This document shows positions 10,271 to 20,302 of a stretch of 24,365 nucleotides of DNA, one piece after another (the stretch's first letter is position 1; every line of letters begins with the position of its first letter). The notes beneath the pieces were generated by a model, which did no database searches, was not told the origin of the DNA, and saw only the letters and a program-made list of their open reading frames with translations. This DNA is from Laetiporus sulphureus 93-53. Taxonomy: Eukaryota > Basidiomycota > Agaricomycetes > Polyporales > Laetiporaceae. The stretch spans positions 430,717-455,081 of the forward strand of contig NW_024468535.1 of the NCBI RefSeq assembly GCF_001632365.1, written 5' to 3'. The position numbers were made by a program, and so were the translations under genes.

Positions 10271-10473
10271 CCTAGGTAACCTTTCTCACGAACGGAACTG
10301 CCTTGGAGCAGCGTTAGCCGTCGTTCGAACGTTCTGCAATGTACTCTCATGTACCAAATATCGTTGTACTTGCTTTGTTTCTTGTTGTCGTGCATTTGTA
10401 CTGTTTGCTTGTGACTAGCGATATATTTTATCTGTGGCGCTGTGCGTGACCGCGCCTGAAGAAAATAAGCATA

Positions 10474-10526
10474 ATCAGATCGACTTTCCTTGGCCCGAGA
10501 CTTGTTCCTATCCAGTCTTGAGATCG
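10474..10526 (-). pseudogene. 3'-terminal stump of a CC gene (CC-C like)
   Basis: This stretch matches 13435-13491, the 3' end and flank of CC-C, with small differences. On the - strand it keeps the last five codons (DLKTG) and the TAG stop at 10510-10508. Homology stops abruptly at 10526, where CC-C continues into its coding sequence. It is a duplication remnant, not a gene, and shows that the copied unit once ended inside the convergent CC gene. Confidence 0.85.
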
Positions 10527-10665
10527 CTTTGTAAACTGCCAGCCATGTCACTTTCACAAGCTATTGGCCAACTACCAAAATAATGGTTCGCATTTTCCCC
10601 ACGTATTACAGATCAAAAAAGTCCCATGTCACAGATATCCCGTCGTTATCGTCCGGCAAGCATAC

Positions 10666-10676
10666 GGTTCCAGAAC
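10666..10676. promoter_or_regulatory. Heat-shock-element-like dyad upstream of Hsp70-3
   Basis: GGTTCCAGAAC, identical to 7730-7740. It lies about 110 bp before the ATG. A TATAA follows at 10714-10718, about 66 bp before the ATG. Confidence 0.35.
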
Positions 10677-10783
10677 GTGTCGTTGGTAGCAGGAGCGAGA
10701 CCGTGAGGGAACCTATAAGACCGCATGGTTTTTGCTAAAGGGGGTGCTCCTTGCTCTCTCCCAGAATTAATATTGTCAGCACC

Positions 10784-13191
10784 ATGCCTCTCGACAAGCG
10801 ATATGACAGTGTAATCGAGCGAAAGCTCGTGTTGGGAATCGACGTCGGAACGACCTACAGCGGCGTCTCGTTTTGCATTCTAGACACGGGAGGGACCCCT
10901 GAAATTCATAGCGTTATGCGGTACGCTATCGATGGTTATATTGGACAATCGTCGCTCACCTTATATTAGCTATCCTGGACAAGAAGGAGACAATCAGGTG
11001 AGGGACACAAAGATCCCCACGATCGTCTACTATGATGAAGAAGGAACAGTTCGTGCGGTAGGGGCGGAGGCGAAATCACACGACAATCGACAGAAGGCCT
11101 CGGATGAAGGCTGGGTATTGACCGAATGGTGAATAGATCCTTTTCTCGTCGAGTGGCCCAGGAAAACTGACAGGACATAGGTTCAAATTACATCTTCGTC
11201 CACGCGAGTTGGCGTCGGATGATAAGCATCTGCGAATGCTTCCGCCGAATAAGACCGTTGTACAGATCCTGGCGGATTTTATGCGATACCTGTACAAATG
11301 CGCCAAAAAGTACATATCCGAGAAAGACCCAATGGGACGTCAATTGCTGCAGTCTGAATCGAACGTCGAATTCGTTCTTACGCACCCTAATGGATGGGGT
11401 GGCAGCCAACAAGCAAAGATGCGGCGAGCGGCTGTACTTGCAGGCCTCGTTCCAGACTCGGACGCTGGCCAATCGCGGATCCGTTTCGTGACAGAGGGGG
11501 AAGCTAATCTGCATTATTGCATAACTAATGGTCTCACTGGAGACGTCGCCAAGGTCAGTATAGCAGTTACTGTATGACATTCCGTCGCTGTAAGTGCTTT
11601 CACAGGCCGACAACCAATTGATGATCGTCGATGCTGGAGGAGGTACTGTCGATCTGAGTACATACAGGATCACGAGCACGATACCTGCCAAGGCTGTTGA
11701 GAGCATTCCTCCGGATTGTAAGTCGCGGATCCGAAAGCAGCCGGCTGCCAGATTCGACTCATAGATTGTAGGCGTCATGCAGGGATCGACATTTGTCAAC
11801 AACAGAGCTGAACAATTCCTCAGAGGTATATCATCACATTCCTGCGCGTTCATGCATCTCCTCACTAAGGCGTACCTCAGACAAGCTCAGAAGTTCACAT
11901 TTTGGCAACGACGAAGACATCCAAACGATGCTCGAGTGTTTCGAGAACTCTGCCAAGCCTACGTTCAGGGACCCTACGAAGGCTTCCTATATCAGGTTTG
12001 GTAGTGTTCGAGATACCGATGAGCAGTGCGATATCAAGAGAGGAACGCTGAGTTTGTCTGGGTAAGTCTGTTAGACGTGAAACGTGCTAACGGCCCTCAT
12101 CGTGCTCCAAGGTCGGACATGGCCACTCTATTCCATCCCTCCGTTAGCGCTATCGAGGATGCAATGAGGAAGCAATCGTCGAGGACCGGCGGACGAATCA
12201 ATGTAAGTAACTATCTCATCATTCTTGTGGAGCTCATCGTACCGAGGTCTTCTAGATTGTGCTGTTAGTGGGAGGGTTTGCGAAGAACGAATACTTGCGT
12301 GCCGAGCTTCAGAGCTACGCACAACGCTTCGGCTTATCGCTGTTCTATCCGGATGGTGCCAGTGGGCCGTAGGCATAGTCTAGCCCTGCGCCACAATACT
12401 TTTCTAATGTGTCCCACAGCGCCAAAGCCGTCGCGGAGGGTGCTCTCTCTCATTATCTCGATGATATTGTGTCTGCACATGTGGCGAAATTCACCCACGG
12501 ATCGGATTGCAACACCCGCTATATCTCGTCCTTTCCCTCCCATAAGACACGACAGAACAAGATTTTCCTAGGCGCATCGGGTATGCGGCTGCTTCCGGAT
12601 GCCTTTTTGACTATCTTGCCTAAGGTATGCATACTATGTTTTCATAGATTCGGTATTTTAATATCTCTGTGGTCAGGGAACACAAGTATCGAAGGAGGAG
12701 GAATTTCAACAATCCTTTGTGCAAAAAACACACACCCCCCTCAATGAGCTCTTAAGCAACGTAATCCGTTACAAAGGATCTGAGCGGGACCCGCAATGGA
12801 TGGACGAAGAGCCGGGTAAGCATCAAGCAAAGCATCCAGTTCAGTCCAGTTCATTTGAAGCACCCTAGAAATGTTTGACACGTTGTGCACTATACGTGCG
12901 GACATCTCGCACATTCCGAAGGTACAGAAGCGAGGCATGCGAGGCGACTATTACGAGCAAGATTTCAAGGTGATTTTCCTGTTTGGTCTAACCGAGTTCA
13001 AGGCGCAATTGTCTTGGATGGAGAATGTGAGTTCATCACGACGACACGGTTCTCTAATTGCACCCACTGATAATGGAAACTTTAGGGTGAGGAGAAAAGG
13101 TACTCATTCATGACAGCGATTGAATGCGAGCGCTCACAATGCATGCTACAGGAGCCCTGCCACCATTATCTTCGAGGACGACAGTGATTGA
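10784..13191 (+). CDS. Hsp70-like protein (HSPA12-type), copy 3, intact
   Basis: Predicted Hsp70-superfamily ATPase, 591 residues. Exons: 10784-10920, 10970-11128, 11181-11553, 11606-11717, 11772-11825, 11881-12061, 12112-12202, 12256-12368, 12420-12624, 12677-12815, 12869-13026, 13086-13099, 13152-13191; 1776 nt, all introns GT-AG. It has one extra residue near the N-terminus and one fewer in exon 8 relative to copy 2. Motifs: GIDVGTTYSG (18-27), THPNGWGG (166-173), VDAGGGTVDL (231-240), VLLVGGFAKNE (about 371-381). The adenosine motif is followed by KNEYL where copy 2 has ASPHL. The rest of exon 8 and exons 9-10 also carry many replacements, while introns stay alignable. It is convergent to CC-C with 281 bp between stops. 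An in-frame ATG at 10751 is less likely than the MPLDK start shared with copy 2. Confidence 0.93.
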
Positions 13192-13472
13192 CCTGGGTGA
13201 CCTTTCTCACGAACGGAACTGCCTTGAAGCAGTGTCAGCCGTCGTTCGAACGTTCTGCAATGTACTCTCATGTACCCAATATCGTTGTACTTGCTTTGTT
13301 GCTTGCTTTTGTGCATTTGTACTGTTCGCTTGTGACTAGCGATATATTTTATCTCTGGCCCTGTGCCTGTACATGCCTCAAGAACATAAACTCATACATT
13401 TCGGAGCTTACGGAATGCGCAACGAGTACTATACAATCAGATCGACTTTCCCTGCCCAACTGAGCCTTGTTC

Positions 13473-15353
13473 CTATCCAGTCTTGAGATCGTCAATCAAT
13501 GACTCGAGAACGACCTTGGGCCTAATCACAACCGACTCTTTCAACGTCTCCTCGAACTCTTCGTCGACTTTGTCAAACCGGTGAAGACCAAGCTCAAATG
13601 GACAGAGGATGCGAGTGCCCGCTTTCGGCCGTCGACCCCTCGTAGGGTATGCGTCGTCCATGGCCTCCGACGAGAAGCTGTTACCGGTTACGCCGAGCGT
13701 GACGACGTAATCAGCGCCAAGGATGTCGTCGGACAGCATCCTGCGGAGCTCGAACGCAGTGGAGACAATGTTGTGAATGTTGTCTCGAGCAGCACCAGGA
13801 ACGTCTCCGCGTCCGCCCGCGAGGTTGAAAACGACCGACAAGAACGTTGCGAGCTCCTCGTTGAAGAACGTCATCCAGCTCTTCCCGTCCGCCGACTCTT
13901 GTGGAAGGTATCTGAGTGTCAGCGATCGCCACCTGGCAGCGACGCTCTGATCCTCTGTGGTGCAGCTTCGTTAACGACGACAGACTGCGCTCATGGAATG
14001 TTCTGCCTACCTGAGGCAAGCAATCTTATATAGGCACCAGTGAGAGACTTGTTTAAGCTGGTCCTTGCTGAGAGGTCCCACGATGAGATAATCAGTCTCA
14101 CGACGAGCACGATAACGGACTGAAGAGATATCTCTAGAACGATCGTGTCATCGTGGTGGTTGGGGAAGGAGAGCAACAAATCTGTAACGGCCCGACCAAG
14201 AACACTGCGCAACGAATCTGCAGCATGCGTGGCCACCATGGGGTCATCGACCACGGTGAACGAGGACGCCATCAGCTTCACGGTCTGGAAGATCTCCGTG
14301 TTCAGGATGCGGACCATCCGCACCACGTCGGTCTCGGAAGCGACGTCGGTGGACTTCAAGTAGCTCTGGGCTCCTTGGAGGTCCAACCGACGCGTTTCCA
14401 GCAAAGCGAGCATGCAGTCTCGTTCCTTTCTATACGCGTCCTCGCGGCGACGAACCCAGCGCAGCTAGGATGCGTGCATGAACATCTCGTCTTGAGTCTG
14501 TAAGCCGTACCATGCGGCTCACCTCTTTGGCTGCAGAGCTTGCCCGCCACTCAGAGTCGGCGACCTGTTCGCGCAGGACAGACATCTCGTTCTGTAACTC
14601 TTTGAGACGTTGTCTGGACTCCCAAAGCTCTGCTTCCATGGTATCTGCGTGGGCGGCTCGTCGCTTGCCATCCTCTTGCACTTCCGCGATCTCGACTCGG
14701 CGTGCATCGAGCAAAGCATGCATCGACTCTCGGTCCTTCTCGGCGGCGACAAGCTGCACGCGAAGTTCCTGCAGCTGTGTGAGCGAGAAAATAGGCGTGA
14801 GAAATGAGGTGATCTGACTTGGAAGGACATGGGCACTGACCTCTTCCCTTGTTTCATCGCTGTATCGTCTCGTTTCAACCGCAGCCTGCTGATATTCGGT
14901 TGCCTGCTCTTGGGCGAGCTGTGCAGCTTGTACGAGCTCCTCTTCTCTGCGTTTGAACTAGTACCCTTGTTAGTTGACGTGCTCGCGGATCGATACAATC
15001 ACTTGTGTACTGACCTCTTCCTTCGCCGCATCACTGCTTCGTTTGATCTCGTCCAGATCCTGCTCTAATTGACTTGCCTGCTCCTTCGCGAGTTGCGCAT
15101 TTCGCACGAGCTCTTCTTCCCTACATTTGAATTGCGACGCCTGTTCCTTTGCATGCTCACGATACTGTTCAGCGCGCTGCTTCTCTTGCTGCGCCTCGTG
15201 CTGATATCGCACCAATTCTTCCTCCAAGTGATCAATAGCTGCATTCGGCTCTTCGTTTAGGTAGCCCGAAGCCCTCGAGAACGTACTTGCGTCGACGCTT
15301 GCCATAGAAAGACGGCGTTCTGCCGCATCAGAAGATGTCGATATGAGTCTCAT
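13473..15353 (-). CDS. Coiled-coil protein CC-C, unnamed family, longest copy
   Basis: Five exons (15353-15015, 14957-14841, 14774-14523, 14464-14011, 13954-13473) total 1644 nt, or 547 residues; introns 1-3 are phase 0 and intron 4 is phase 1. Start choice is uncertain: an in-frame ATG at 15416 would add 21 residues. The N-terminal 235 residues are a long charged coiled coil with repeated AKEQASQ and REEEL units, and each of the first three introns follows a Glu codon in a similar KEE/REE/KE context, which suggests growth by exon duplication. The conserved region starts at ETRRLDL (259) and has NTEIFQTVKLMASSF, HHDDTIVLEISLQSV, RWRSLT (395-400), MLSDDILGADYVV, CPFELGLHRFDK and RPKVVLESL close to the C-terminus, which ends DDLKTG. 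No signal peptide is seen; residues about 355-370 (SVIVLVVRLIISSW) are hydrophobic but lie within the helical domain. Confidence 0.84.
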
Positions 15354-16156
15354 AGTGCTCCTGGAATGTTCGCAGTGAAAATGAATATCAAAACGGCGTG
15401 AGATACAATTGTACATACTGACTAGCGACGTCCAACTGGTAGAGAATGCGTGAATTCCAGAACAGGGACTAACAATCTGGCAGCCTCGAAGTGGAAGGGA
15501 GACGTGCGCAATGAATGGCTGTCAGAGGGAAAGGGCATGTGGTCTGGCATGCACTAACCACATGATGTGAATATAAGCGCGAGAACTCCGCGAATTGCCA
15601 GGGATTGATGAGCGCTCAGCGCTCCGCGAGTTTCATCCTCAGAGATATATGTTCGGCTCCTTCACACACATGTTCCAAATCTCAAAGAACGCACATGCGC
15701 AGATTGGGCAGCAAGAGCTGCACGACGAACTGTTGGTCGAGGCAAGACGGGATGCGTCGATATCACTATCAAGTCGGTGCTGCCGCGATTCAATGCTCCG
15801 ACCTCTGAAGCAGGGCGCCTGAACAACATTCCCTACGTCGATACCCACGATGAAGTCCGCATAAAGCACGCTTTGTAGTTCTCGTAGGTGCATGCTGCAC
15901 AGGCCCCATCTACGGCAGGTTGTAGCATACCGTTAAAGCTGGCAACGACACTGACCACTTAGGACTGCCATGAGGCGGGGGTGCCGTGGGAGCCTCTGTA
16001 TTCAGGCAACTGGACAGGATCACATAACGGTAGCAATATTAAAGCCACGACTCGAGAGTTTCAAGCGCATTCTCCACAGGCAACCGCTCTCTCAGGTACG
16101 TTAATCGTACGACGCCCATCTGTACACCTTCTCACAGTAATGGCTATGCAGCTGAC
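15354..16156. other. Divergent intergenic region CC-C / F-box gene
   Basis: About 800 bp. Several open frames of 60-85 codons overlap at 15595-15893 on both strands, but none has splice or start support. A possible 5'-UTR intron of the F-box gene runs from the GTACGT donor at about 16096 to the CACAG acceptor at about 16138. No mobile element is seen. Confidence 0.4.
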
Positions 16157-17667
16157 ATGGTTTGGCCACTGCCTCAAGAGCTTACGGACTACATCGTGGA
16201 TTTTTTGTGGAACGATGCACGCGCGCTGGAGGCTTGTTACACGATGGGCGAGCCATTTCGTGCTGCCAGCAACTTCCACTTGCGCGAGTGCCGGAGATCG
16301 CAATTTCCCCTAGCCCGAGCCGACTCGCTGAGCATGCGCAGTCATGTTACGTTTGACTGGTATGCGCGTGTGTTTCGTCATGACCAGCGGCATCGGGCGG
16401 ACGTTTTCAAACACGTACGCAATCTGACAATTATCGACGACCCGTCAAAGCCATTCGTGCATACCCTTCCTCAAGTGTTAGGGAGCCTTTCTCAGTCAGT
16501 GCAGAAATTATACATTGAGGGCGCGGACTGGGCCGCAAGAAGCCTACTCCATTCGAGCTTCTTTGGAGCACTCTCGCAATTCAAGTCTCTAAAAACGCTC
16601 ACCCTTGTGTCCTGTCAATTTGCAACTCTTTCTGATCTCCGTCGCCTTTTGTATGGTCTCCCTGCGCTGAAAGAGCTAATCCTATGTAGCGTCCACTGGA
16701 AATGTGCGACAGAAAATCAAGCAGCCATTCCACAGCGGCGTCAACCGCTGGAGTTGAAAGATCTCAAGATAGAAGATCGTGTATGGCGAGAGACTTCGGA
16801 TCCAGGCCTCTTCGCTCTCCTATCGCATTTGACATCCGTTGAAAGGCTCTCGATCTCGTCATGCACCTTCCCCACCATCAACGAATTGACGCAGATCATT
16901 GATGCACTTCATGGGCTCTCCACGCTGAGCCTGGAAAACATCATCTTGGATCCTCGCCTGGCGGACATGAGTCAGATATCCACTATCGGACCGCCTGTCG
17001 TTGCGTCTCCTGGCTCGACAGATTCGACAGCTATTGTGCTATCTGGAATCGCGGGTCGGGGCTTAACGACGGGATCTCTGAATATATTCGATCCAGTTGT
17101 TGACTGGCTGTTCCGTGCACAATCCACACGGCGCATCCTGCTGCTGAAAATGGAGGATTCAGAGTCAAACGTGCGGTACAATAAGATTGGGGTTCACATC
17201 GGTACGTAAGATTGATCTACTCTTCGAGAGTGCGTGCATGACTCACTGGAGCATGCTCCTCAGACTATGTCCCGTCCCGCCTTGGCATTACCGTCCGAAG
17301 CGAACAGACGATGTGGTCAGCCATGCAGGGCTGCCTGCATCAGGCTCTCACTCTCGGCGGCCACGCACTGCCCAGCATGATCAGTATCAAACTTGCCGGA
17401 CAAGTGGTCGTCCACGACATCAGAAACCGATTGGAAGAGACAGAGTGTCGGGCGTTCGATCGTGTCTTAAACTCTGAAGGACTACGCCAAGTGAAGAAAG
17501 TAACGGTCGGCTGCGACGGTTTACATCTGTTTCCTGATGACACGACTTCCTATAGAGCACTCAACGCTTACATACGGGCGCTGTTCTCGCCTTGCGATCG
17601 CCGAGCCATATTGAAGGTTATGTTCAAGATGCCTGAAACGAAGCGCCACGCAGTATCCCGTTATTAA
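16157..17667 (+). CDS. F-box-like / leucine-rich protein
   Basis: Probable substrate-recognition subunit of an SCF-type ubiquitin ligase, inferred from the family only. Two exons (16157-17201 and 17264-17667) with a 62-bp phase-1 GT-AG intron give 482 residues. The N-terminus LPQELTDYIVDFL (5-17) matches the F-box-like start common in Agaricomycetes (LPxELxDxIIDFL). The rest has irregular leucine-rich segments, for example VRNLTIIDD, FKSLKTLTLVSCQF, LPALKELILC, LTSVERLSISSCTF and LHGLSTLSLENI, spaced like degenerate LRRs. No transmembrane segment is seen. The start ATG lies just before the F-box, as is common in this family. Such genes are highly multiplied in Agaricomycetes, so the exact target is unknown. 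It is divergent to CC-C. Confidence 0.83.
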
Positions 17668-17751
17668 TGGTGAATCGGACGGAACCTGCTTTGCAAGGTC
17701 GGCCATAGCAGGCGCTGGCGAGGTGGATTGGTCAGAGATTGAGTATGTGCA

Positions 17752-18479
17752 TCAGATATGGGACCGCATTGTGCGCCGAACTAAATTCTGATCCTGTAGG
17801 TCCAGTAGTGCATTTTTTTTAAGTCTAGGCTCGATGTATCCTGCGCCATGATTTTCCAGGTAATCTAAACTCGATGAGTCAGTTAATCGCAGATCATGTG
17901 CGCAATCTACAGTCAATGGTGGTGTTTCAGGTAAGCGCACCAGAGAAAGATTGGTCTGAGTATTTGACATTCCCCGAATCGCGACTTGGAGCTTCGAGCG
18001 CAGAATGATCGGATTATCGACTCCATCTGTCGTAATCATCACAGCAGGGTCTGATTCCACGATGTGTGGTTGACGGATTGGGATAACATTCACGTCTTTC
18101 AATGACTCTTCAGGCGTACAGTGACACAGCCCAGCCGCCCGTAAAAGCCGCGCTTAAGCCCCGTCGAACAATCAATCGTGCTCGGAACTCCAGGTGGCTC
18201 CTGTCTTCATGTGAACCGTTTCACTTCTATTTCCACAGCTGCTGGGACTAGTTCTGTACGTTTTGGTTGGTCGGCATGATCCAGCACACTGCGACACTTG
18301 GAGGCACTGTCCCGAACATCAAAGGTTGCCAAGGTCGCCATACCTCTATCGTGTGTCTTCGATTGATGACTACGACCTAATGCATCATTGATCCTTCGTA
18401 GCACGGTTTCATGAGAATGGTGTTCGTGCATCACCGTGATATGTGGATGATACTCGTAGGCTGGCACCACGCCGACCAT
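17752..18479 (-). pseudogene. Two-part open frame, unknown protein, probably decayed
   Basis: Reading leftwards, 18479-18207 encodes 90 residues starting MVGVVPAYEYHPHI with a HEHHSHE cluster. A second frame, 18102-17752, encodes 116 residues (VMITTDGVDNPI, NTQTNLSLVRLPE, SSSLDYLENHG). The 105 bp between them contain TGA and TAA stops, and I find no GT-AG intron joining the frames in phase. Composition and the length without stops suggest former or present coding sequence rather than chance. I do not recognise the family. It could be two exons with an intron I misplaced. Confidence 0.33.
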
Positions 18480-18504
18480 CTATAGACTGGTTGCAGAGGC
18501 ACTA

Positions 18505-19813
18505 GCATTTGATGAACAATGCAACGTTTCGAAGCTGTCAAAGCTGACGCTGACGTCTTTCGGCATGAAGAGGTTCCTGTCGTAGTAAATCAGTAGTCTC
18601 AAACCGCGAGTTATGTGGAACTAGAGCATCTACTGCAAACCTGGGGCTTGTGATAAGGCTTTTCGGGAAACACCCGGGATACGAGGTCAGGAGGTTTCTT
18701 TCTGTCAAAGTCAGGAGGGACAAATACAGAAACGCCAAACGCAGACTCTTCGTGAACCAACGCGTAAATATCACAGATGACCGAAGCTCATGCAGACGAC
18801 TGACCAGCGAAACTCATACGAAGTGTCGGCGCCATATCATGACGCGGATGGACGTTTTTCAGTGTGCTTGCGTAGATCTGAAGGTGAGCCTATCGAGAAC
18901 ACGGTTCACGCCCTCGCCAGGCTCACGAAGGAGGGAAGGTTTGACCGCGTCAGAATGTCAGAGTGCCTCGCAAAGATGCCTCACAGGTGGGCGTGCGCTT
19001 AATACAAAGATGTGATGCCCCAGGGAACCATAAATGAATCATATGTGCACTAGATCTCTGTAAGCTGAGACCGGGATCAGTCCTTGGTCATATGAAAAAG
19101 AGACTAACAGGGGTGCGCACATACGAGTCGATGATTTTTGACATACATTATTTTGCGGTTATGATTCCTAGTCCTGGCCACTGCGAAGCAGGCCTGAATT
19201 GCTATTGCAGCTACTCGTACGAGATTCACTCCGTATTAATTCTCCACTCACTGGATATTGACAGCATTTTGATGGTTTTATACCGCTCGGCGGAGATTTT
19301 CTGACCCGGCTCGATCAAGAGCATTAATGACATTCAAGCCAGTCAGCCGCCATACACTCCTCATTCATTAACTCATCACAGAGACCAATTACTGTCAAAG
19401 GCTGAGCTAATGCGAGGAGAAATACGTATCGCTCCCGTCGGGTGTTGCGAAGGAGGATGGAACGTTGACCACTATCGCTGTGGTGGACGTTCAAGCACAA
19501 CGGTTAGCACCGTAGGAAGGCTATCATCGAGTGAAACAGCACCAATGCCGCTCTGCATCGCCTGGGTCGATTCGCTGGGCCCAAACCTTGTCCTCTTCCA
19601 CGATCATCGTACGGCCGCTGGCCGGTCCATGCAGCTCGTCAGCTGTCGAACTGATCTGTTGTTGGGTAAGAAGAGCAAGAAGCGCACGCTGGAGAATCTC
19701 GCGGCAGGCCAGATATCGGTCTCAGGGAATTTGGGCCTGCTAAGGTCGATGCTGTGATCAGCAAGCGTGAGATCAAAGGGGATAGGGCCACGGGCAACCC
19801 AGCGGCACCATAA
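18505..19813 (+). pseudogene. Aldo-keto reductase pseudogene (pyridoxal-reductase-like), multiply frameshifted
   Basis: Fragments in different + strand frames line up in order with an aldo-keto reductase of the fungal AKR8/Plr1-like type, which reduces aldehydes with NADPH. They are: FDEQC and FEAVKADAD at about 18508-18570; ELCGTRASTANLGL then RLFGKHPGYEVRRFLSVK at about 18608-18710; MDVFQCACVDLKV at about 18849-18885; EPIENTVHALARLTKEGRFD and MSECLA at about 18886-18975; PLGGDFLTRL at about 19282-19312; CIAWVDSLGPNLV at about 19555-19593; KRTLENLAAGQISVS at about 19681-19724; and KGDRATGNPAAP near 19776-19813. The frame changes at least between the third and fourth fragments and within the LGPNLV-PLP region, and stops occur between other pieces, so no full protein can be made. 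Similarity was judged by eye from remembered family motifs, not by search. Confidence 0.72.
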
Positions 19814-20302
19814 TATATGGAAGACATGTCGACTACTGAAACGGTACGATTAATTTTCTACAACATTCTGAGCCCCATACACGAGTTCAGTCGTGATATT
19901 TATCGTATTGCTGCTAGCGTTAAAAATGATTCCGGTTCCCTGAACTGCATGAGTTTTCTGTATACCAATGCATAGAAGTCCACCTCGAACGACGATGGCG
20001 TTTTTGTGGCTCGCGTGTTACTTTTGCACGTCAATTTCAAGCTGTCGGGCCCAAATTGTCATTTACCTCCGTCGTCGACTCCAAATCCAAATTACGGTCG
20101 TTCTCGCTATCGACTTGCAACGAATGCCCACAGCGCTGAGGATGCTCGCAGCGGACTGAAGATTTCACGGTTGAGGTGGTTTCTCATCAACTGACGTATC
20201 CTCTACCGTATCCTTGGTCACTAACTGGCTGTAAAAAAACTTTCACACTGTCATAGCATGAACAAGCGTCAAGTTCGTTGGTACAGAGCGACGCACGATC
20301 AG
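19814..20302. other. Intergenic stretch, no gene seen
   Basis: About 490 bp between the reductase pseudogene and the 3' end of the DUF6533 gene. Only short overlapping frames without support. Confidence 0.45.

Larger units (their letters stand above)
7712..10526 (+). repeat. Tandem duplication, unit 1 (Hsp70-2 unit)
   Basis: Matches 10652-13491 across the promoter, all exons, all introns and the 3' flank; the start codons are 2919 bp apart and the stop codons 2921 bp apart. The right end includes the last codons of a CC gene. Boundaries are estimated by eye. Confidence 0.88.
10271..10783. other. Spacer between tandem Hsp70 copies
   Basis: Positions 10271 to about 10526 match the 3' flank of Hsp70-3 (from 13192 onward), including a CC stump. 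Positions 10527 to about 10651 match nothing else in the window. From about 10652 the promoter shared with Hsp70-2 begins. Confidence 0.7.
10652..13491 (+). repeat. Tandem duplication, unit 2 (Hsp70-3 unit plus 3' end of CC-C)
   Basis: Second copy of the 2.9-kb unit at 7712-10526. Here the 3' end runs on into the full CC-C gene. A roughly 35-bp segment around 13390-13430 is present here and absent from unit 1. Confidence 0.88.

Noticed and set aside
10322..10331. 10-bp palindrome CGTTCGAACG, repeated at 13243-13252, as a possible regulatory site
   Set aside because: It sits in 3' flank copied with the tandem duplication, so its conservation is explained by recency.
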